Positions 57,016-64,000 of a stretch of DNA of 64,000 bases are shown here, one piece after another. The notes beneath the pieces are model-generated. The model was not told where the DNA came from. It saw only the letters and a program-made list of their open reading frames with translations, and did no database searches. Source of the stretch: Deinococcus gobiensis I-0 (lineage in GTDB: Bacteria; Deinococcota; Deinococci; Deinococcales; Deinococcaceae); NCBI RefSeq assembly GCF_000252445.1, contig NC_017790.1, positions 177,001 through 241,000 on the forward strand, given 5' to 3'. The first letter of the stretch is position 1. The number at the start of each line of letters is the position of its first letter. Made by a program: the position numbers and the translations under genes.

Positions 57016-57513
57016 TTAGCCCTGCGCCTTGACCATCTGCCGGATGGCCCCCAGGTGGTAGGCGACGTGGGCTGTCGCCCCGGCCAGCCCACCGGTCACG
57101 TCGCCGTCCAGCGGGCGCGTTTCCCAGCTCCGGGCGAGGGCCACGGCGCCCTCGTAGGCGCGGCGCACGCGCGACTGCACCTCGGTCCACTGGGTGTCGC
57201 TGACGGCGGCGGGCAGGAAGCTGCCCTTCCAGTCGAAGGGGCCGCGCTCGCCCCGGTCCCAACGCACCAGGACTTCGAGGTGCAGGGCCGTGTGCCGCGC
57301 CTGCCCGGCGACCGACGTGCCGCCCACGTCGCGGCTGGCCTGTTCGGCGCTCAGGGCTGCCAGGGTGGCGAGCAGCCCGTGGTTGCCGCTGCCGTCCCGG
57401 GCGGTGCCGTCCAGAAAGGAGGTGCCCTCGCCGGGGACGCCGCCCTCGACCGCCTCGCGCAGGAGGTCGAGCAGGCCTTCGATGGGAGACTGGACCGCGG
57501 GGTCTTCGCTCAT
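57016..57513 (-). CDS. DinB-family protein
   Basis: 165 residues. DinB four-helix bundle with the metal-binding histidines: SVAGQARHTALHLEVLVRWD and GATAHVAYHLGAIRQMVK; the first His lies earlier, in GSGNHGLLATLAAL. DinB/YfiT proteins are widespread in Deinococcus and often damage- or stress-related, sometimes acting in thiol transfer. The start is ATG 57513: TAGGCT (57519-57524) sits five bases upstream, while the alternative ATG at 57519 overlaps that box. It is followed closely by the frameshifted GNAT. Confidence 0.88.
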   Translation of the reverse strand: MSEDPAVQSPIEGLLDLLREAVEGGVPGEGTSFLDGTARDGSGNHGLLATLAALSAEQASRDVGGTSVAGQARHTALHLEVLVRWDRGERGPFDWKGSFLPAAVSDTQWTEVQSRVRRAYEGAVALARSWETRPLDGDVTGGLAGATAHVAYHLGAIRQMVKAQG

Positions 57514-57606
57514 GCCCAAGCCTAAGCCGCCCCTGTCTCCCTGCTCCTGCGCCAGATGGCTTAAGGACGCCGGCAGAGGAGTTGCGGCGTCCTCTTGCTG
57601 ATCTAT

Positions 57607-59465
<1,859 letters not shown>

Positions 59466-59555
59466 GAGGTCATTCTCCTTCTTGGCCGCATTCTAGTGTC
59501 GCCGTGCCCCCCCGATTGCACCGGGTTCAGACTCGGCGGCGTGCCCGGTTGCCGC

Positions 59556-60002
59556 CTAGCCCAGCTTGCGCTTGAGGTAGTCGTCGATCTGGGCGAGTTG
59601 CAGGTTGAGGTCGCGCGACAGGGTGTCGATCCGGGCATGGACCGCCTCGAGTTCGGCGTTGCCGGGCGTACCGGCGCCCAGGGCCCCGAGCCGCTGGTCC
59701 AGGTGACTCTGCAACTGTGCGAAGCGGCTGCCCTCCTGGGTGTCCAGGCTCACGCGCAGGGCCTCCATGTCGCGCAGCAGCCGGGCGCTGTCGGCCTCGG
59801 CGCGCAGCTTGGCGACCCCCACCCAGAAATAGAACACCAGCATGGGCACGAACATGACCGCCAGCAGCAGCAGCCCCAGCGGCAGGTTGGGGTAGGTGGC
59901 GAAACCCAGGTTTAAGGTGTGGGGATACATCAGAAAATTGGTGTTCAGCGCCGCGAGCAGGCCCAGCAGCACCAGAAAGACGATGAGCACCACGATCCGC
60001 AT
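59556..60002 (-). CDS. LapA/DUF1049-like membrane protein
   Basis: 148 residues. Two transmembrane helices (VVLIVFLVLLGLLAALNTNF and LPLGLLLLAVMFVPMLVFYF) with a short outside loop, then a long cytoplasmic coiled coil (AKLRAEADSARLLRDMEALR; AVHARIDTLSRDLNLQLAQI) ending D-D-Y-L-K-R-K-L-G. LapA-type proteins are linked to lipopolysaccharide assembly or act as envelope adaptors; the role in Deinococcus is unknown. ATG 60002 starts the frame cleanly. It is upstream of accD but has a 90-base gap. Confidence 0.8.
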   Translation of the reverse strand: MRIVVLIVFLVLLGLLAALNTNFLMYPHTLNLGFATYPNLPLGLLLLAVMFVPMLVFYFWVGVAKLRAEADSARLLRDMEALRVSLDTQEGSRFAQLQSHLDQRLGALGAGTPGNAELEAVHARIDTLSRDLNLQLAQIDDYLKRKLG

Positions 60003-60141
60003 GGGTCACGCTAACATTCCGCCGCGTGGCGGGCCGTTGGGCGATGGTTCATGCAGGTGGTGGGCCGGGGGGCAGCTCCGCCGGACCCGCTCTCATCCGG
60101 TCCCGCTATACAGGCTCCCCGCGTCCCTGTAGGCTGGACGG

Positions 60142-60846
60142 GTGCTGTCCCTGCAAAAGGCCTCCAACATCCTGGGCGCGTTCAGTGCCGAGCAGCCCGA
60201 GTGGGGCGTTCGGGCGCTGGCCGCCCACCTGAACGTGCCGCGCGCCACCGCGCACGCCTACCTCGCGGGCCTGACCGAAGCCGGTTTCCTGCGCCGCACC
60301 CCGGCCGGCAAATACCGGCTGTCGTGGCACATCGCCGAGATGGGCGCGCAGCTCACGGCGGCGCTGCCCTGGTTCCAGGATGCGCGCGCGCTGATCACCC
60401 GGCTGGCGCTGGAGGTCCGGGCGGTGGCCTTCTTGTGCGTGCTGGAGGGCGAGGATGTGGTCGCGGCCATCCGCGAGCGCCACCCCGACGCCGACATCGA
60501 CCTGCCGCTCGACGTGTACCTGCCGGCCACGGCCACCGCGAGCGGCAAACTGCTCTATGCCCACGCCGACCTCACGCCGCGCAGCTTCAGCGCGTGTACC
60601 CAGAGCAGCATCACCACGCCCGACGAGTGGCGTACCGAGGTCGCGCGGGTGCGCAAGCTCGGTTACGCCTACTCCATCGAGGAATGGATTCCGGGCCAGT
60701 GCACCCTGGGCGTGCCCTACCACTCGGGCGGCGCGGTGGTCGCCAGCATCGGCGTGCAGATGAGCGCCGAACGTTACCTGCGCGAAGAACGTCAGATCCG
60801 CGAAAAGGTGCTCCACATCGTGGGCGAGGCCGAAGACCTGGGCTGA
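60142..60846 (+). CDS. IclR-family transcriptional regulator
   Basis: 234 residues. The N-terminal winged helix (SLQKASNILGAFSAEQPEWG, then VRALAAHLNVPRATAHAYLA and GLTEAGFLRRTPAGKYRLSW) and C-terminal effector domain (VAFLCVLEGEDVVAAIRERH; LPATATASGKLLYAHADLTP; YSIEEWIPGQCTLGVPYHSG; GGAVVASIGVQMSAERYLRE) are complete. The effector domain has the G-K-L-L-Y-A block typical of IclR. The start is GTG 60142, six bases after TAGGCT (60130-60135). No obvious catabolic operon is adjacent; the convergent dynamin gene is not a usual target. Confidence 0.92.
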   Translation: MLSLQKASNILGAFSAEQPEWGVRALAAHLNVPRATAHAYLAGLTEAGFLRRTPAGKYRLSWHIAEMGAQLTAALPWFQDARALITRLALEVRAVAFLCVLEGEDVVAAIRERHPDADIDLPLDVYLPATATASGKLLYAHADLTPRSFSACTQSSITTPDEWRTEVARVRKLGYAYSIEEWIPGQCTLGVPYHSGGAVVASIGVQMSAERYLREERQIREKVLHIVGEAEDLG

Positions 60847-60861
60847 CGGCTGGGGGGAGCG

Positions 60862-62562
<1,701 letters not shown>

Positions 62563-62625
62563 GAGAAGAAGTGTAGAGCCTCCAGCCTGACACGCAGGGG
62601 AGGCTCAGGAATTACGAAAAGCCGC

Positions 62626-63471
62626 TCAGTTGGCCGCGACTTTGCCCAGATTGGTCGGATAGATGGTCAGGTTGTATTCGTCGGTAGAATTAGGTAGACG
62701 CAGGAGTTGGCTCCCCGTTTTGCGCGTGGTGGCGAGACTGAGGGTGACGCCGGTCACGGGATTGGTGGCCGAAGTTGCCGCGCCGGTGGCAGAGAGAAGG
62801 GAGAACATGGTGTACGTGTTCGCCGTGGTGGTGTAACCGGTCGTCTCGACCGTGGGAGCAACGTAGTCGGAAAGGATATTGGGCGTATTGCTCGCCGGCA
62901 CGGTGGGGGGAGTCGTGGGGGGATAGGTACCTGCCGAGAAAGCGGTGGACATCGTTCCCCGGTACTCGGCGAGAATCCAGGTGTCACCGTTGGGATCATC
63001 TGGGCCCGGATTTCTCCAGCTGTCGGCGCCTGTCTTCTTCACCCAGAGCGAGCGTTTGACCGGAAAGTAAGACAGGAAGCGGTAGCAGCCCTCCTGACTC
63101 GCCGGAGCTGTTGTCCCACAGCTCACCGTCAGGTCTTTGGGTGGGATGATCATGGCCAGAATGGGATCAGTGCCCACGGTCCAGACATTGGCGTTGGCAC
63201 TATTTCCCGAAGGCCGCTGCGTCAGCTCCGAGTCTGTCATTTTAATGGTTGAGCCGGCTGGATAAATGTACCACGCTTCTTTCAGCTTGCCAGCGATCAG
63301 CTGCTGGGCATTCAGAATCTCCTGCTGCATCTCGGCTCGACTACTAGATTGGGCTGCCAATCGGCTACTTTGGCTGAAGTAGTTTACAAGTGCAGTGAGA
63401 ACAATGCCCATGATTGCCATACCGACCAACAATTCCAGCAATGTAAAGCCGCTGTCGCTCTGATTCTTCAT
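62626..63471 (-). CDS. prepilin-type protein (type IV pilus/competence, PilW-like)
   Basis: 281 residues. Type IV prepilin leader KNQSDSGFTLLELLVGMAIM: cleavage after Gly, methylation of Phe, Glu5 in the mature helix. The helix continues VNYFSQSSRLAAQSSSRAEM. The large globular part has Cys pairs (VSCGTTAPASQEGCYRFLSY) and a Pro/Thr-rich section (SAGTYPPTTPPTVPASNTPN); the size suits a minor pilin such as PilW. ATG 63471 overlaps the stop of the upstream prepilin gene (ATGA). Base composition is visibly lower in GC than the rest of the window. Confidence 0.85.
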   Translation of the reverse strand: MKNQSDSGFTLLELLVGMAIMGIVLTALVNYFSQSSRLAAQSSSRAEMQQEILNAQQLIAGKLKEAWYIYPAGSTIKMTDSELTQRPSGNSANANVWTVGTDPILAMIIPPKDLTVSCGTTAPASQEGCYRFLSYFPVKRSLWVKKTGADSWRNPGPDDPNGDTWILAEYRGTMSTAFSAGTYPPTTPPTVPASNTPNILSDYVAPTVETTGYTTTANTYTMFSLLSATGAATSATNPVTGVTLSLATTRKTGSQLLRLPNSTDEYNLTIYPTNLGKVAAN

Positions 63472-64000
63472 TGTGGTCCCAGAATATCGTAGGTCAGGGT
63501 AATATCCTGTGGACCGACGACTTGGCTGCCGTTCGGTCCGGACGCACCAGATTGAACAATGACACGGCGCATGGCTGGTATTTGTGCAGTTGCGCCCGAG
63601 CCGATCATTGCCCCCGTTGCCGCCGTACATGTGCTGGCCCGATTGATACTGTTGCTGGGAGCGGCGGAAATGCCCGTTCCGGTGGCCACCGCTCCTGTAG
63701 CCGTCAGAGGCTGTGCACGGGTATTCAGATTGACGAAATTGACAGTATATCCAGCTGGCTGACTCAGGTTCGGTGCACAGGCACTGTTGTAATTGCTTGC
63801 CGTTGACCAAGCGTTGCGGACATTTTCCATAATCTGTTGAACAGTTGAAGTCGTGTCCAGTTGTCTTTGTGCTTGTCTGTTCAGATTAAGTGATCCGGTC
63901 AGGGTGGCAGTCAATACGGTGGTCAGGATCCCCAAGAGAGCGATAGCGACGAGCAGTTCTATGATAGTGAATCCCTGATTTGCTAAGTCGTGTTGCGCAG
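63468..64000 (-). CDS. prepilin-type protein, PilV-like (partial, runs off the window)
   Basis: About 177 residues visible; the start lies beyond 64000. The prepilin motif is present near the edge, reading D-L-A-N-Q-G-F-T-I-I-E-L-L-V-A-I-A-L-L-G, so only a few N-terminal residues are missing. The globular part (TTSTVQQIMENVRNAWSTAS; SACAPNLSQPAGYTVNFVNL; NRASTCTAATGAMIGSGATA) has two cysteines and ends D-I-T-L-T-Y-D-I-L-G-P-Q. Co-translated with the PilW-like gene. Minor pilin operons continue with similar genes, expected upstream of the window edge. Confidence 0.85.
   Translation of the reverse strand, partial: AQHDLANQGFTIIELLVAIALLGILTTVLTATLTGSLNLNRQAQRQLDTTSTVQQIMENVRNAWSTASNYNSACAPNLSQPAGYTVNFVNLNTRAQPLTATGAVATGTGISAAPSNSINRASTCTAATGAMIGSGATAQIPAMRRVIVQSGASGPNGSQVVGPQDITLTYDILGPQ

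Overview
The window is GC-rich bacterial chromosome and reads as Deinococcus. Supporting signs are a MurE whose amino-acid-selecting motif is not the diaminopimelate type (Deinococcus peptidoglycan contains ornithine), tandem deoxynucleoside kinases, a BshB-like deacetylase (bacillithiol pathway), and about twenty genes with a TANNNT -10 box only 5-8 nt before the start codon, the leaderless-mRNA layout known from Deinococcus. It is mostly core chromosome: no insertion sequence, prophage or CRISPR array is visible. The gene set is dense, with many 4-bp start/stop overlaps.

Layout. 1-8.6 kb: end of a permease, enoyl-CoA hydratase, LysR regulator, phosphoesterase, small proteins, ABC exporter, murE and a ferritin-like stress protein. 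8.6-12.5 kb: two deoxynucleoside kinases, an SPFH-Arc pair under a perfect 20-bp palindrome, and an HtrA-like protease overlapping a cysteine-free FmdB homologue. 12.7-22.2 kb: glmS behind a glmS-type ribozyme leader, a lipoprotein, and gltB-gltD (glutamate synthase); together these form a glutamine/glutamate/amino-sugar block. 22-33 kb: HD-GYP and GGDEF proteins (c-di-GMP), a TetR operon with an apparent ATA start, orphan PaaZ, SMP-30, phosphatase and thioesterase. 33-44.5 kb: pth, M42 peptidase, membrane proteins, an excalibur-tailed metalloprotease, lpd, hemW, a frameshifted gene, a metallo-beta-lactamase-fold hydrolase, peptidyl-prolyl isomerase and cmk. 44.6 kb: tRNA-Ala(GGC). 44.8-47.7 kb: a RiPP-like cluster. 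47.8-62.6 kb: secreted nuclease, bacillithiol-type deacetylase, acetyltransferases (one frameshifted), Ser/Thr kinase, accD-accA, IclR and a dynamin-like GTPase. 62.6-64 kb: lower-GC prepilin genes running off the edge.

The most interesting region is 44810-47675. It encodes a 68-residue peptide with the lasso-peptide leader signature (Y-x2-P-x-V-x3-G-x5-T), a PqqD/B1-like leader-binding protein, an HPr-kinase-like ATPase, and one polypeptide joining a nucleotidyltransferase to a B2-type transglutaminase-like leader peptidase. There is no lasso cyclase, and the predicted core has no Asp/Glu at ring positions 7-9. It may therefore make a non-lasso, possibly phosphorylated peptide using lasso-type leader machinery.

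Two genes (40917-41404 and 56079-57012) carry single-base frameshifts and could be real pseudogenes or sequencing errors in GC runs.
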